39,138 nucleotides of DNA, taken from assembly GCA_017853375.1 (NCBI GenBank), contig JAFMJP010000006.1, positions 1-39,138 of the forward strand. The letters run 5' to 3'. The DNA is from Actinomycetota bacterium (GTDB lineage Bacteria > Actinomycetota > Acidimicrobiia > Acidimicrobiales > Ilumatobacteraceae). Positions within the stretch are counted from its first letter, which is position 1, and every line of letters begins with the position of its first letter. Shown piece by piece: positions 7,917 to 18,126 of this stretch. The notes under the pieces are model-generated. The model was not told the DNA's origin. It did no database searches and worked only from the letters and a program-made list of their open reading frames with translations. A program made the position numbers and the translations under genes.

Positions 7917-10022
7917 ATGCTCGAGCACCCCGATCTCCCTGCCGAACAGGCGCACATCGACCGCGCGTATACGGCCTTGGTCGACGCCCGTACGAGCGCG
8001 CTGGCGATCCGCAATCTCACCGAGGGCCAGCGAGGGGGCACCTTCCAGGAGCGATACGAGCGCAACTACTTCGACGAAAAGCTCGTCCAGATGTTGAACA
8101 ACCTCGATATCGGGGATGCCGCCCTGGTGTTCGGGCGAATCGATCGAACACCCGATGCGGGTGGGGATCCGGAGGCATTCCACATCGGGCGACTCGCAGT
8201 GGCCGACGCCGACAGCAACCAGCTCATCATCGACTGGCGTGCTCCGGTTGCCGAGCCGTTTTATCGGGCGACCGGTCGCGACACCATGCAGTTGGTACGT
8301 CGTCGCCACTTCATGATGGACCGTCGCACATTGGTTGCCATCGAAGACGAGTTGTTCGGCGAGAATCACCTCGGCATTGGTCGAGACGAGGGACTCGAAA
8401 CACCGAAGCTTCGTGGACAGAGCACGCTGCTTGCGGCGCTTTCCAAGGGACGTAGCGGACAGCTGGGCGACATCGTTGCCACCATTCAAGGAGAGCAGGA
8501 CGTCATCATCCGAGCGCCGAACAAGGGCGTGTTGGTCGTGCAAGGTGGCCCGGGAACCGGCAAGACGGTCGTGGCGCTGCATCGTGCCGCGTACCTGCTC
8601 TACACGTATCGCTTTCCACTCGCCGATCAAGGCGTCTTGGTAATCGGCCCAAACAGGGTGTTCCTTCGATACATCGAGCGAGTGTTGCCGTCGCTCGGGG
8701 AATCCGGCGTACGCGAGGCGGTACTTGCCGATCTGGTGAATGACGTTCGCTACGGGGCAATCGACTCGGCAGTGGCTCGTCGCGTGAAGGGTGACCTGCG
8801 CATGGTCGACGTACTGAAGCGAGCCATCCGTGCGCGCCAGCGGCCCTTGAAAGAGCAATTCGAGTTGCCCTTCGGTGGAAGCGTGCTGCGACTCGGCCCC
8901 ACTGAAACCGCTCGAGTGGTGAAGGAAGCGCAGCGCCGCACCAAACGCCACAACGAGCTGTGTCGTGCAGTGGAAGGCGAGCTGGTATCGATGCTCATGC
9001 CGAGCATGCGCGATCAGGAATACACACTGGCTACCGCGCGGTCGCGATTGCGGGAGATTCCGGAGTTTCGCGCACTGGTGTTTCGCATCTGGCCGTCACT
9101 CGGGCCGGCAGAATTGTTGCGCGACTTGTTTGGTTCCAAGGCACTACTCAAGATCGCGGGTCGCGACATTCTCGATGATTCGGAAATCGATTCGCTGTAC
9201 CGACCACGAGCAGAGTCGCTTGATGTTGCAACCTTCAGCGACGCCGATGTTGCGTTGCTCGACGAAGCCAGAAATTTGCTCGGCCCCAAGCCACGAAAAG
9301 GTGGAGTGGTGGAGGAGTCCGACGACATCGAGACCTACGGTCACATCGTGGTGGACGAGGTTCAGGACCTCACACCCATGCAGCTGCGCATGGTCGGAAG
9401 GCGCTCACTCAATGGCGCCATGACCGTGGTGGGTGACATTGCGCAAGCAACCGGACCGTTCGCTCCCGGCGACTGGAGTGATGTGCTCGCGTTGTTGCCC
9501 AAGAATCGCGACGCGAGTGTCGCAACGTTGTCGGTGGGTTATCGCATTCCGCGACAGATCATGGAGTTTGCCGGAAAGTTGTTGCCTACGGCGGCGCCAC
9601 ACCAGACACCACCCACGGCAGTGCGCGAAGGCGACGCCGAACCTCGAGTCGTGTCGAGTGCGACGTCGTCGTTGCTCACCGATGTCGTGAATGAGGCACG
9701 AACGCTGGTCGCCGACTTGTCCGATGGACGTGTGGGCATCGTGTGCCCCGATGCGCTGGTCGATGCGATCTCCGTCGCCCTTGCCGACGCCGGAGTGAAC
9801 TTCGGTCGAGCCGGTGCGTCCGGGCTCGAAGCCTCGCTCACGGTGGTGCCGGTCAGCGTGGTGAAGGGACTGGAGATGGACGGCGTGGTGGTGGTGGAGC
9901 CCACCGACATCTACGAGTCGTCCGATGCCGGCCCGCGCGGTTTGTACGTGGCACTCACGCGATCGACGCAGCGGCTGGTGGTGGTGCACTCGCGTGCATT
10001 GCCGCACGAGCTGCGCGCGTAG
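7917..10022 (+). CDS. HelD/HelR-like superfamily 1 ATPase (RNA-polymerase-recycling type helicase)
   Basis: N-terminal FQERYERNYFDEKL, HIGRLAVADADSNQLIIDWRAPVAEPFYRAT; Walker A QGGPGTGKTVVALHRAAYLLY; VDEVQDLTPMQLRMV. Confidence 0.88.
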   Translation: MLEHPDLPAEQAHIDRAYTALVDARTSALAIRNLTEGQRGGTFQERYERNYFDEKLVQMLNNLDIGDAALVFGRIDRTPDAGGDPEAFHIGRLAVADADSNQLIIDWRAPVAEPFYRATGRDTMQLVRRRHFMMDRRTLVAIEDELFGENHLGIGRDEGLETPKLRGQSTLLAALSKGRSGQLGDIVATIQGEQDVIIRAPNKGVLVVQGGPGTGKTVVALHRAAYLLYTYRFPLADQGVLVIGPNRVFLRYIERVLPSLGESGVREAVLADLVNDVRYGAIDSAVARRVKGDLRMVDVLKRAIRARQRPLKEQFELPFGGSVLRLGPTETARVVKEAQRRTKRHNELCRAVEGELVSMLMPSMRDQEYTLATARSRLREIPEFRALVFRIWPSLGPAELLRDLFGSKALLKIAGRDILDDSEIDSLYRPRAESLDVATFSDADVALLDEARNLLGPKPRKGGVVEESDDIETYGHIVVDEVQDLTPMQLRMVGRRSLNGAMTVVGDIAQATGPFAPGDWSDVLALLPKNRDASVATLSVGYRIPRQIMEFAGKLLPTAAPHQTPPTAVREGDAEPRVVSSATSSLLTDVVNEARTLVADLSDGRVGIVCPDALVDAISVALADAGVNFGRAGASGLEASLTVVPVSVVKGLEMDGVVVVEPTDIYESSDAGPRGLYVALTRSTQRLVVVHSRALPHELRA

Positions 10023-10093
10023 CCACGCACACCATCAGACGCGTAGCCACGCGCACGAGTTCACGCGTCCGCGCGACGGTGTTGCTACGCGTC
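10016..10093. repeat. Stop-codon-bearing direct and inverted repeats at a convergent gene junction
   Basis: CGCGTAGCCACGC at 10016-10028 and 10040-10052; GACGCGTAGC 10038-10047 / GCTACGCGTC 10084-10093 perfect 10-bp inverted repeat. Confidence 0.9.
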
Positions 10094-10522
10094 GAGGGAG
10101 GTCAGTGCCAACCTCAGGAACGATTTTGCTTTGTCGGCATCGGCTGGGCGATTGCGCTCCACCGAACTGCGAGCCAGTTCGATCACCCGACGAAGGTCGT
10201 AGGTGAGCTGGTCGGCAAGTTCGCCGTATTGCGCCACGATGAGTGGCTCGGCAAATGACCAGGCTTCGTTGATCCGGTCAAGATGCAGGCGAGCCTCGTC
10301 GCGGTCATTGTTGAACGTTGCACGGCTGAGTGCGGTCACTTCATCGCGCAGCACCTGGGCGAGTTCGTCGAGGCTGGCGGTGGAGAGATCGGTGGAAACC
10401 GCAGCTGCCTCGCTCGGCGACAAGGTGGTGGGAGGAGTGTCGAGCTCCACCACCTCGGTTGCACAACTGCTTGCAAGTGCAGCGATGCCGACCACGGCCA
10501 CGATGAGGCGCATCGGACTCAT
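10085..10522 (-). CDS. Putative lipoprotein of unknown function
   Basis: MSPMRLIVAVVGIAALASSCATE lipobox-like; ATGA overlap with the upstream regulator. Confidence 0.65.
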   Translation of the reverse strand: MSPMRLIVAVVGIAALASSCATEVVELDTPPTTLSPSEAAAVSTDLSTASLDELAQVLRDEVTALSRATFNNDRDEARLHLDRINEAWSFAEPLIVAQYGELADQLTYDLRRVIELARSSVERNRPADADKAKSFLRLALTSLDA

Positions 10523-11187
10523 AATGTGACGAGCAAGCGCGCACCGACGAATTCATCGAGAGTGGCGTCACGGTCCACCACATCGTGCACCGTAAGACGG
10601 GTGGAACCAGGGCGACGGTCGCGCAACGTGCACTGGCGACCCGGAATGATTTGGTGCAGCTCCAATTGTTCGAGTGCGCCATCACGTTCTTCTACTTCCT
10701 CTGGAATACGCACCAGCGTGAATCGTGCTCCCACGGCAACTTGTCCGAGGGGAGTCACCGCCAGTCCCGATGTCGGGGAACCCGGAATGGGGTTTCCGTG
10801 CGGGCATGTGGACGGATTGCCGAGCAGACGTGCAAGACCCTGCTCGACGTCGTCGCTGATGACGTGTTCCCACTTGCATGCTTCGTGGTGGGCGCGTGCC
10901 CAGGGAAGACCGATCACATCGGTGAGAAAACGTTCGGCCAGACGGTGGCGCCGCACGATTCGGTTGGCAAGTTCCTCACCGGTGGCACTGAGGGCGAGAT
11001 GAGTGGAATCCACCTGCAGCAGCCCGGCGGCCTCCATGCGCTTGACCATCTCCGATACCGAGGCGCGTGACACGTTGAGGCGCTCGGCGAGGCGAGCTTG
11101 GATGATTTCTGCGTTGTCTTCCCGCATCTCGTAGATGCACTCGCAGTATTCCTCGAATGCTGGATGGTGTTCACCAGCCACGGGCAT
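10519..11187 (-). CDS. DtxR/IdeR/MntR-family metal-dependent transcriptional regulator
   Basis: EYCECIYEMREDNAEIIQARLAERLNVSRASVSEMVKRMEAAGLLQ, HRLAERFLTDVIGLPWARAHHEACKWEHVISDDVE, FeoA/SH3-like C-terminus. Confidence 0.9.
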   Translation of the reverse strand: MPVAGEHHPAFEEYCECIYEMREDNAEIIQARLAERLNVSRASVSEMVKRMEAAGLLQVDSTHLALSATGEELANRIVRRHRLAERFLTDVIGLPWARAHHEACKWEHVISDDVEQGLARLLGNPSTCPHGNPIPGSPTSGLAVTPLGQVAVGARFTLVRIPEEVEERDGALEQLELHQIIPGRQCTLRDRRPGSTRLTVHDVVDRDATLDEFVGARLLVTL

Positions 11188-11233
11188 GGCGCTCAGCGTA
11201 CCGAGAAGCACACCGAGTAGGTACTCTTCGGCG

Positions 11234-14200
11234 GTGGCCACGGAGTCGGTTCTCGAGCGTTTTTCACCTGCAGTTCGCGCATGGTTCGAAGCGTCGTTCC
11301 CGTCAGCAACTCCCGCACAAGCGGGAGGATTTGCGCACATTCTCTCCGGCGAGCACACGCTCATCTCTGCGCCGACCGGAAGTGGCAAGACGTTGGCGGC
11401 GTTCCTCGTGGCAATCGATCGCCTGGTGACACTCGAAGTCCAGGAGCCTTCGACGACGCGCGTGCTCTACGTATCGCCGCTTCGTGCACTTGCGTTCGAC
11501 GTAGAGAAGAACTTGCGTGCACCGATCGTCGGCATTCGTCACGCGGCCGAACGTTTGGGAGTCTCGTTTCGTGAGCCGACTGTTGCCATGCGCACCGGCG
11601 ACACCAGCGCACGTGATCGTCAACGAATGCTGAGAAATCCGCCCGACATCCTCATCACCACTCCCGAGAGTTTGTACCTCATGCTCACCTCGTCGGCGCG
11701 TACGACGCTGGCGAACGTCGACACGATCATCATCGACGAAATTCATGCGATGGCGGCCACGAAACGCGGCGCACACCTGGCACTGTCACTCGAACGACTC
11801 GAAGAACTCACGGTTCGTCGCCCACAACGCATCGGATTGTCGGCCACCCAGCGGCCGCTCGAGGAAGTGTCACGATTCCTCGGTGGATTTTCCGACGGCG
11901 TCCCGCGGCCCGTTGCGATCGTCGATGCCGGTGCACGCAAGACATTGGAAATCGAAGTGGTGGTTCCCGTGGAAGACATGGGGGAGTTGGGCAAGGTGAC
12001 CCACGAGTTGCGCAGCGGTCCTGCCTCCGCAGCCGCCGTCGAGCGCCGTACGAGCATCTGGCCGAGCATCACGCCGAGGATCCTGGAATTGGTGCAGCAA
12101 CATCGCAGCACCATCATCTTTTGTAATGCACGACGCGGTGCCGAGCGTCTGGCCGCCCAGCTCAACGAGTTGGCATCGGACCTCGGCTTGGGTTCCGCGG
12201 ACTACGTGAAAGCGCACCATGGTTCGTTGGCACGCGAACAACGCATCGTCATCGAAGACCAGCTGAAGCAAGGGCAGCTGCGGGCCATCGTTGCAACCAG
12301 CAGTTTGGAATTGGGCATCGACATGGGTGCCGTCGACTTGGTCATTCAAGTGGAGTCACCTGGTGCCGTGAGCCGTGGTCTGCAGCGCATCGGTAGGGCC
12401 GGCCACAGCGTGGGCGAGGCCAGTCGTGGAAAGGTATTCCCGAAGCACCGGCATGACTTGCTCGAGGTAGCCGTTGTTGCAGAGCGAATGATGAATGCGG
12501 AAATCGAGTCCACGCGCTATTTGCGCAACCCACTCGACGTGCTCGCGCAACACGTCGTCGCGCATGTGGCGATGCACCCCGATTGCAGCGTCGACGCCCT
12601 CACCACGATGATTCGTCGTTGCGCAAACTTTGCGGAGTTGTCCGACGAAGTGCGCAACAACGTGCTCGACTTGTTGGCAGGTCGCTACCCGAGCGAAGAG
12701 TTCCGCGACTTGAAGCCACGCATCGTGTGGGATCGCATCGCCAACACGTTGCGTGCTCGCGACGGGTCACAGCGGCTCGCAGTCACCAATGGCGGCACCA
12801 TCCCCGATCGTGGAATGTTCGGTGTGTTCCTCCCCGACGGCACACGCGTGGGTGAACTCGACGAAGAGATGGTGTACGAAACACGCCCGGGGGAAACCTT
12901 CGTACTTGGTGCATCAACATGGCGCATTGAAGACGTGTCGTTCGACCGCGTCATCGTGAATCCTGCTCCCGGCGAGCCGGGCAAGATGCCGTTTTGGCAC
13001 GGCGATCGACTCGGGCGACCGTTGGAGCTGGGCCGTGCAGTCGGGGCGTTCTTGCGGACCATTCGTGACGTACAAACCGCCGGAGGGGCGGAGCACACGC
13101 TCACCTCGCAGCACTGCCTCGATCCGTTGGCAGCGCGCAATCTTCTTCAGTACATCAACGAGCAAGTGGAGGCCACCGGCGCGTTGCCCGATGATCGCAC
13201 CATCGTGATCGAGAGATTCCGCGACGAGATCGGCGACTGGCGAATATGCATCCACTCGCCCTTCGGTACTCCGGTTCATGCCCCATGGGCGATCGCCATC
13301 GAGCGGCGCTTGCTGGAGCGGCTCGGTATCCCGATCGAAACCATGTGGGGAGACGATGGCATCGTGTTGCGGTTACCGGAGGCAGTCGACCGCATACCCG
13401 TGGAAGAACTCTTGATCGATCCCGACGACATCACCGATGCGCTGGTTGCGGCAGTACCGCAAACCGCGTTGTTCGCAGCGCGATTCCGTGAGTGTGCTGC
13501 GCGTGCCTTGTTGTTGCCTCGTCGTCGACCCGACCAGCGGACACCGTTGTGGCAACAGCGTCAACGAGCCGCCGATCTCCTGGCGGTAGCCGCGAAGTAC
13601 CCGACGTTTCCGATCTTGTTGGAAACCAGTCGTGAGTGTTTGCAGGACGTGTTCGACGTGCCCGCCTTGCGGGACGTTCTCATGCAGTTGCGTTCACGAT
13701 CCATTCGGTTGATCAGTGTTGACACCCAGAAAGCCTCACCGTTTGCGCAGAGTCTGCTCTTCAACTGGATTGCTGCATACATGTATGAAGGCGATGCTCC
13801 GTTGGCCGAGCGTCGAGCGGCCGCCCTGGCGCTCGATCGAGATTTGCTCAACGACCTCCTTGGTTCGGAAGAGTTGCGCGAACTGCTCGACGGCGAAGTG
13901 TTGGCGGACATCGAACTCGAATTGCAGCACGTCGCCGAGTCGCGTCGCGCACGAACATGCGACGAGGTTCACGACGTGCTGCGTCGCGTCGGTGACCTCA
14001 CCATGGATGAGCTGTCGCTGCGCTGTGACGGCAATGTCGCGGAATGGACCACCGAATTGGTGGGGCAACGACGCGTCATCGAAGTAGTCGTGGCCGGCGA
14101 GCGACGGTTCGTTGCCGCTGAGGACGCCGGCCGTTATCGCGACGCCCTTGGTTGTGCCTTGCCACTCGGATTGCCGCAGGCATTCACCGAGCCGGTGGAT

Positions 14201-15760
14201 TCGCCACTGTTGGAGCTCGTGGCGAGGTATGCGCGAACCCATGCGCCATTCGTAGCGCGTGACGTGGCGCAGCGATTCGGAACGGCCGTGGACCGTGTCG
14301 TCGTGGTGCTTGCACAACTCGAAGCAGCACACCGAGTGGTGCGCGGAGAGTTTCGACCCTTCGGCACCGAGCGTGAGTGGTGCGACACCGAGGTGTTGCG
14401 CCTTGTGCGCCGCAGATCACTTGCCAAGTTGCGAAAAGAAGTCGAACCGGTGGACCAGCAGACGTTCGCCCGTTTTCTTGCCGAGTGGCACGGCGTCACG
14501 GCGCCAACGCATGGTGCCGATGCACTCGGAGAAGTGCTGTCGACCTTGTCGGGTTCGGCACTCGTGGCGTCCACGTTGGAAACGGACGTGCTTCCATTGC
14601 GTGTACGTGGTTATCGGGCATCGATGTTGGACGAACTGTGCACCAGCGGCGAAGTGGTGTGGGTTGGTGCAGGTTCACTCGGCGGCAACGACGGACGAAT
14701 CCGCTTGTTCTTCGCCGATCAGCTCGGTTCCCTTCTTCCTGCACTGGAACCACTCGAAGCACCGCAGGGCGGTGTGCACGACCAGATTCGCGCTGCGCTC
14801 GCACAGCGTGGTGCGTGCTTTTGGAGCCAGCTCCGTGCCGGTGTACGCGGCGCAACGGATGCGGAATTGCTCGCTGCGCTCTGGGACCTGGTGTGGTCGG
14901 GCGAAGTAACCAACGACTCCCTCGCAGCGCTGCGTGCAGTGTTGCTTGGCGCACAAAGCGGAAAGAGCGCACGAGCACTTCCAACGACGGGTGCCAGTCG
15001 ACGTGCTGCGGCGCGTTTGGTGCGCCCACGACATATACGTGGTGGTAACTCGAGTCGAGTTGGTCCACCGTCAGCCCAGGGACGATGGAGTCTGGTCTCT
15101 CAGTTGGTGGAACAACAGTCCACTGCCACCCAAGCACTGCACGCAGTGGCAATGCAACTCCTGGAGCGTCACGGCGTGGTGACTCGCGAAGCGGTGCTGG
15201 CAGAGCATGTGCGCGGCGGTTTCGCTGGCGTCTATGGGGTGCTGAAGGCTTTGGAGGAGCGCGGCGCCGTTCGTCGCGGATATTTCGTCGACGGCTTGGG
15301 TGCCGCCCAATTCGCAGTGCCCGGCGCAGTGGATCGTTTGCGGGCCTGCAAAGACCCGAACCTGGCGACCGAGCAAGGACCCGGCACCGTGGTGGTGCTT
15401 GCAGCCACGGATCCCGCACAGCCGTATGGGGCGAGTCTTGATTGGCCGGCGACGAGCGGCCGACCCACGCGAAGTGCCGGCGCATTGGTCTTGCTCGAGG
15501 AGGGCGAGGTGCTCGGCTGGTACGACGTGCGCAGTCACCACTTGGTCACGTTTGCCCGAACCTTTGAGCACGATGGTGTTTCCGTGTTGGCGGATGCACT
15601 CGGCAGCTTGGTAAAGGATGGACGTACGAAGAGTGTCGAGGTGCGAAAAATCAACGGCACGGCGTGTGACGACGCGGCGCCAACCACGGTGCAGGTGGTA
15701 GCGATGCTCGAACAGCATCGATTCGTGCGCGGCTATCGCGGGTTGGTGCTTCGCGACTGA
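11234..15760 (+). CDS. lhr: Large Lhr-type ATP-dependent superfamily 2 helicase
   Basis: FAHILSGEHTLISAPTGSGKTLAAFL, DEIHAMAATKRGAHLALSLERL, QRIGRAGHSVGEASRGKVFP, DUF1998-free Lhr-like long C-terminus; GTG at 11234 (MATESVLERFSP). Confidence 0.93.
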   Translation: MATESVLERFSPAVRAWFEASFPSATPAQAGGFAHILSGEHTLISAPTGSGKTLAAFLVAIDRLVTLEVQEPSTTRVLYVSPLRALAFDVEKNLRAPIVGIRHAAERLGVSFREPTVAMRTGDTSARDRQRMLRNPPDILITTPESLYLMLTSSARTTLANVDTIIIDEIHAMAATKRGAHLALSLERLEELTVRRPQRIGLSATQRPLEEVSRFLGGFSDGVPRPVAIVDAGARKTLEIEVVVPVEDMGELGKVTHELRSGPASAAAVERRTSIWPSITPRILELVQQHRSTIIFCNARRGAERLAAQLNELASDLGLGSADYVKAHHGSLAREQRIVIEDQLKQGQLRAIVATSSLELGIDMGAVDLVIQVESPGAVSRGLQRIGRAGHSVGEASRGKVFPKHRHDLLEVAVVAERMMNAEIESTRYLRNPLDVLAQHVVAHVAMHPDCSVDALTTMIRRCANFAELSDEVRNNVLDLLAGRYPSEEFRDLKPRIVWDRIANTLRARDGSQRLAVTNGGTIPDRGMFGVFLPDGTRVGELDEEMVYETRPGETFVLGASTWRIEDVSFDRVIVNPAPGEPGKMPFWHGDRLGRPLELGRAVGAFLRTIRDVQTAGGAEHTLTSQHCLDPLAARNLLQYINEQVEATGALPDDRTIVIERFRDEIGDWRICIHSPFGTPVHAPWAIAIERRLLERLGIPIETMWGDDGIVLRLPEAVDRIPVEELLIDPDDITDALVAAVPQTALFAARFRECAARALLLPRRRPDQRTPLWQQRQRAADLLAVAAKYPTFPILLETSRECLQDVFDVPALRDVLMQLRSRSIRLISVDTQKASPFAQSLLFNWIAAYMYEGDAPLAERRAAALALDRDLLNDLLGSEELRELLDGEVLADIELELQHVAESRRARTCDEVHDVLRRVGDLTMDELSLRCDGNVAEWTTELVGQRRVIEVVVAGERRFVAAEDAGRYRDALGCALPLGLPQAFTEPVDSPLLELVARYARTHAPFVARDVAQRFGTAVDRVVVVLAQLEAAHRVVRGEFRPFGTEREWCDTEVLRLVRRRSLAKLRKEVEPVDQQTFARFLAEWHGVTAPTHGADALGEVLSTLSGSALVASTLETDVLPLRVRGYRASMLDELCTSGEVVWVGAGSLGGNDGRIRLFFADQLGSLLPALEPLEAPQGGVHDQIRAALAQRGACFWSQLRAGVRGATDAELLAALWDLVWSGEVTNDSLAALRAVLLGAQSGKSARALPTTGASRRAAARLVRPRHIRGGNSSRVGPPSAQGRWSLVSQLVEQQSTATQALHAVAMQLLERHGVVTREAVLAEHVRGGFAGVYGVLKALEERGAVRRGYFVDGLGAAQFAVPGAVDRLRACKDPNLATEQGPGTVVVLAATDPAQPYGASLDWPATSGRPTRSAGALVLLEEGEVLGWYDVRSHHLVTFARTFEHDGVSVLADALGSLVKDGRTKSVEVRKINGTACDDAAPTTVQVVAMLEQHRFVRGYRGLVLRD

Positions 15761-15796
15761 ACATTGGCGCCGAAGAAACGGCGATTCGATGTCGAG

Positions 15797-16381
15797 TTAT
15801 TGCGGTTCGATGCCGCGTAGTCCGGCCCACGCGAGATTCGCGAGTTGTGAGCCAACGCGTGTGGGGTCGAACGTTTCGCCACTGGCGATGAGATAACGAC
15901 TGACGCCCTCGGACATTCCCACGAGTGCATACGCCAACCGTCGCTGGTGTTCGCGATCGAGTCCTGCGTCGATCAGTGGCGCAATGGCTTCGGTCACGAG
16001 ACGCTCCACGTTGCGGACTGCGGTGGCAAACTCTTCGTCGTTGCGCGAACCACTTCCGAACAACACCACGAAGGCATCCTGATTGGCCGACATCCACTCG
16101 AAGTAGGCGATGATGCCACGCTCGGTTTGTGTGCGACCGTCCGGTGCGTTGGCAGTGGCGTCACCGATTGCTTGGAGCATGTTTGCCGCCAAGTCGTCGA
16201 TGAGCGCAAGGTACAAGGCACGTTTGGAGTCGAAGTGTTGGTACAACACGGGCTTGGTGACCCCGCCCGCTTCCGCGATGTCGTCCATTGACGTGGTGTG
16301 GTATCCCTTTTCCGCAAACTCGTGTCGCGCAACCGCAAGTATGAGCGAGCGTCGTTCGGCGGCAGGAAGTCGCAGACTCAC
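15797..16381 (-). CDS. TetR-family transcriptional regulator
   Basis: RRSLILAVARHEFAEKGYHTTSMDDIAEAGGVTKPVLYQHFDSKRALYLALID. Confidence 0.93.
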   Translation of the reverse strand: MSLRLPAAERRSLILAVARHEFAEKGYHTTSMDDIAEAGGVTKPVLYQHFDSKRALYLALIDDLAANMLQAIGDATANAPDGRTQTERGIIAYFEWMSANQDAFVVLFGSGSRNDEEFATAVRNVERLVTEAIAPLIDAGLDREHQRRLAYALVGMSEGVSRYLIASGETFDPTRVGSQLANLAWAGLRGIEPQ

Positions 16382-16704
16382 GATGTCGGCTTGTGCTCGC
16401 CGGACACGACCTGTGGTTGTTGGTTTGCGGCTGCCTGCTGATCTTCACGGCGTGCTGCGCGAATGCCATAGGTAATCACGATCGCGGGAGCCAGGATGAT
16501 GGAACCCACCACCAACGCCACGCCACTCACGAAGTGCATCGCTGTCGTGAACGACGTCCACAGTCCACCGAAGAATGCCGCCACGGAAACTGCGTACAAC
16601 CCGTAACCCGTTCGCGACGCGACCTTGTTCCAGCGATCGATCCGGTTTCGTCGCACGACGACCGGGTCGAAGTCGTTTTCGGAATGCAACTGTGCGGAGT
16701 CCAT
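16378..16704 (-). CDS. Small membrane protein of unknown function
   Basis: Two hydrophobic stretches; GTGA overlap with downstream tetR. Confidence 0.65.
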   Translation of the reverse strand: MDSAQLHSENDFDPVVVRRNRIDRWNKVASRTGYGLYAVSVAAFFGGLWTSFTTAMHFVSGVALVVGSIILAPAIVITYGIRAARREDQQAAANQQPQVVSGEHKPTS

Positions 16705-16716
16705 GAGACAAAAATC

Positions 16717-16726
16717 AATCTAGGCT
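16717..16726. promoter_or_regulatory. Overlapping divergent -10 elements (ccmA / small membrane protein)
   Basis: AATCTAGGCT: TAGGCT on + (16721-16726), TAGATT on - (16722-16717). Confidence 0.45.
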
Positions 16727-16749
16727 GAGGTTCTATCAACAGCGAATCA

Positions 16750-17448
16750 GTGGCGTCTTCTGTGGCTAGTGACACGGCAAAAGCGGGCAGCGATGCGGCC
16801 ATTCTGCTCAGCGGCGTGGTGGTGGCACTCGGTGGGTTTCCTGCGCTGGCCGGAGTCGATCTGGCGGTGCGCAGCGGCGAGCTCGTTGCCTTGCGCGGTG
16901 CGAACGGCACCGGTAAGTCGACGCTCCTTCGATTGTGTGCAGGCTTGACGCCGCTCACGCGCGGAAGCGCACGCGTGTTGGGCGTCGACGTGGCAACACA
17001 GCGTGACACCGTACGGTCGTTGGTCGGACTGCTCGGACACGACAACGGTTTGTATTCCGACCTCACCGCACGAGAGAACGTTCAGTTCGTTGCGCATCTC
17101 GTGGGAGCCGGCACTTCCGATGTGGACGCCGCGCTCGATCGACTCGGTGTCGATGCACGAGTTGCTGCGACTCGCGCCGGTGCGTTGTCGGCAGGGCAGC
17201 GTCGTCGTACGGCCTTGGCTTCGTTGGTGGTGCGACGAGCGCAACTGTGGCTGTTGGACGAACCACACGCGGGTCTGGATAGTGCAGCACGAAGCGAACT
17301 GGACGGCATCCTGCGCGAGGCCACTCGTAGCGGTGCCACCGTTGTGTACACCACGCACGAGTCGGATGCCCTCGGCGCAACCGTTCCGCGCACGATCACG
17401 CTGACGAGCGGAGTCGTTGCACGCGACGTCATGGAGCACTCACGATGA
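16750..17448 (+). CDS. ccmA: Heme exporter ABC ATP-binding protein CcmA
   Basis: LRGANGTGKSTLLRLCAGLTPLTRGSARVLG, LSAGQRRRTALASLVVRRAQLWLLDEPHAGLD; followed by ccmBCDEFGH. Confidence 0.9.
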   Translation: MASSVASDTAKAGSDAAILLSGVVVALGGFPALAGVDLAVRSGELVALRGANGTGKSTLLRLCAGLTPLTRGSARVLGVDVATQRDTVRSLVGLLGHDNGLYSDLTARENVQFVAHLVGAGTSDVDAALDRLGVDARVAATRAGALSAGQRRRTALASLVVRRAQLWLLDEPHAGLDSAARSELDGILREATRSGATVVYTTHESDALGATVPRTITLTSGVVARDVMEHSR

Positions 17449-18125
17449 ACACGGTGCTGGCCATCGCCAGGAAGGATCTCACCATTGAATGGCGGACCCG
17501 CACATTGTTGGCTCGTGTCGTGCCGTTTGCATTGCTGGTGTTGGTCTTGTTCGCCGTGGCACTCGACAGCGAGCCGCTCATTCTGCGTGCTGCTGCGGGT
17601 CTCGTATGGCTGGCCATGCTCTTTGCAACAATGTTGCTGGTGCAGCGGTCATTCGACCTGGAGACTGCCGATTCGGCACTCGACGCACTCCTTGGTTTCG
17701 TTTCGTCATCGTCGAAGGTGTTCTTTGGCAAGGCACTTTCCTTGTTTGTGCAACTGTTCTCGCTTGCCGTGGTGCTCGTGTGCGCGGCGGTGGTGTTGTA
17801 CGGGGCACGTGTCGAGGGCGGCGGCGTGGTGCTGTTGGTCACGGTGCTGCTCACGGCGACCGTGGGGCTGGCTCTCGTCGGTACTCTCTATGGCGTTGTG
17901 GTTGCCAACATGAACGGTCGCGACTCCTTGTTGCCGTTGCTCGCCCTGCCGGTGCTCGCACCCTTGCTGATCGGCGCAACACGGGCCACCGAAGCGGCGT
18001 TTGGCAGCGACACGATCGATGTATCCAACGGTTGGGCTTGGGCGGCACTCTTGGCGGTGTATGCGGTGGTCTTCGGTTCGGCGGGAGCTGCGGCGTTTGC
18101 GCCGTTGGCGCAGGGTGATTCGTGA
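17445..18125 (+). CDS. ccmB: Heme exporter permease CcmB
   Basis: IARKDLTIEWRTRTLLARVVPFALLVLVLF, ATG overlaps ccmA stop. Confidence 0.88.
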   Translation: MNTVLAIARKDLTIEWRTRTLLARVVPFALLVLVLFAVALDSEPLILRAAAGLVWLAMLFATMLLVQRSFDLETADSALDALLGFVSSSSKVFFGKALSLFVQLFSLAVVLVCAAVVLYGARVEGGGVVLLVTVLLTATVGLALVGTLYGVVVANMNGRDSLLPLLALPVLAPLLIGATRATEAAFGSDTIDVSNGWAWAALLAVYAVVFGSAGAAAFAPLAQGDS

Positions 18126-18126
18126 C

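Noticed and set aside
7902-8951. 349-aa - strand ORF opposite the HelD-like gene
   Set aside because: Antisense shadow of conserved helicase sequence.
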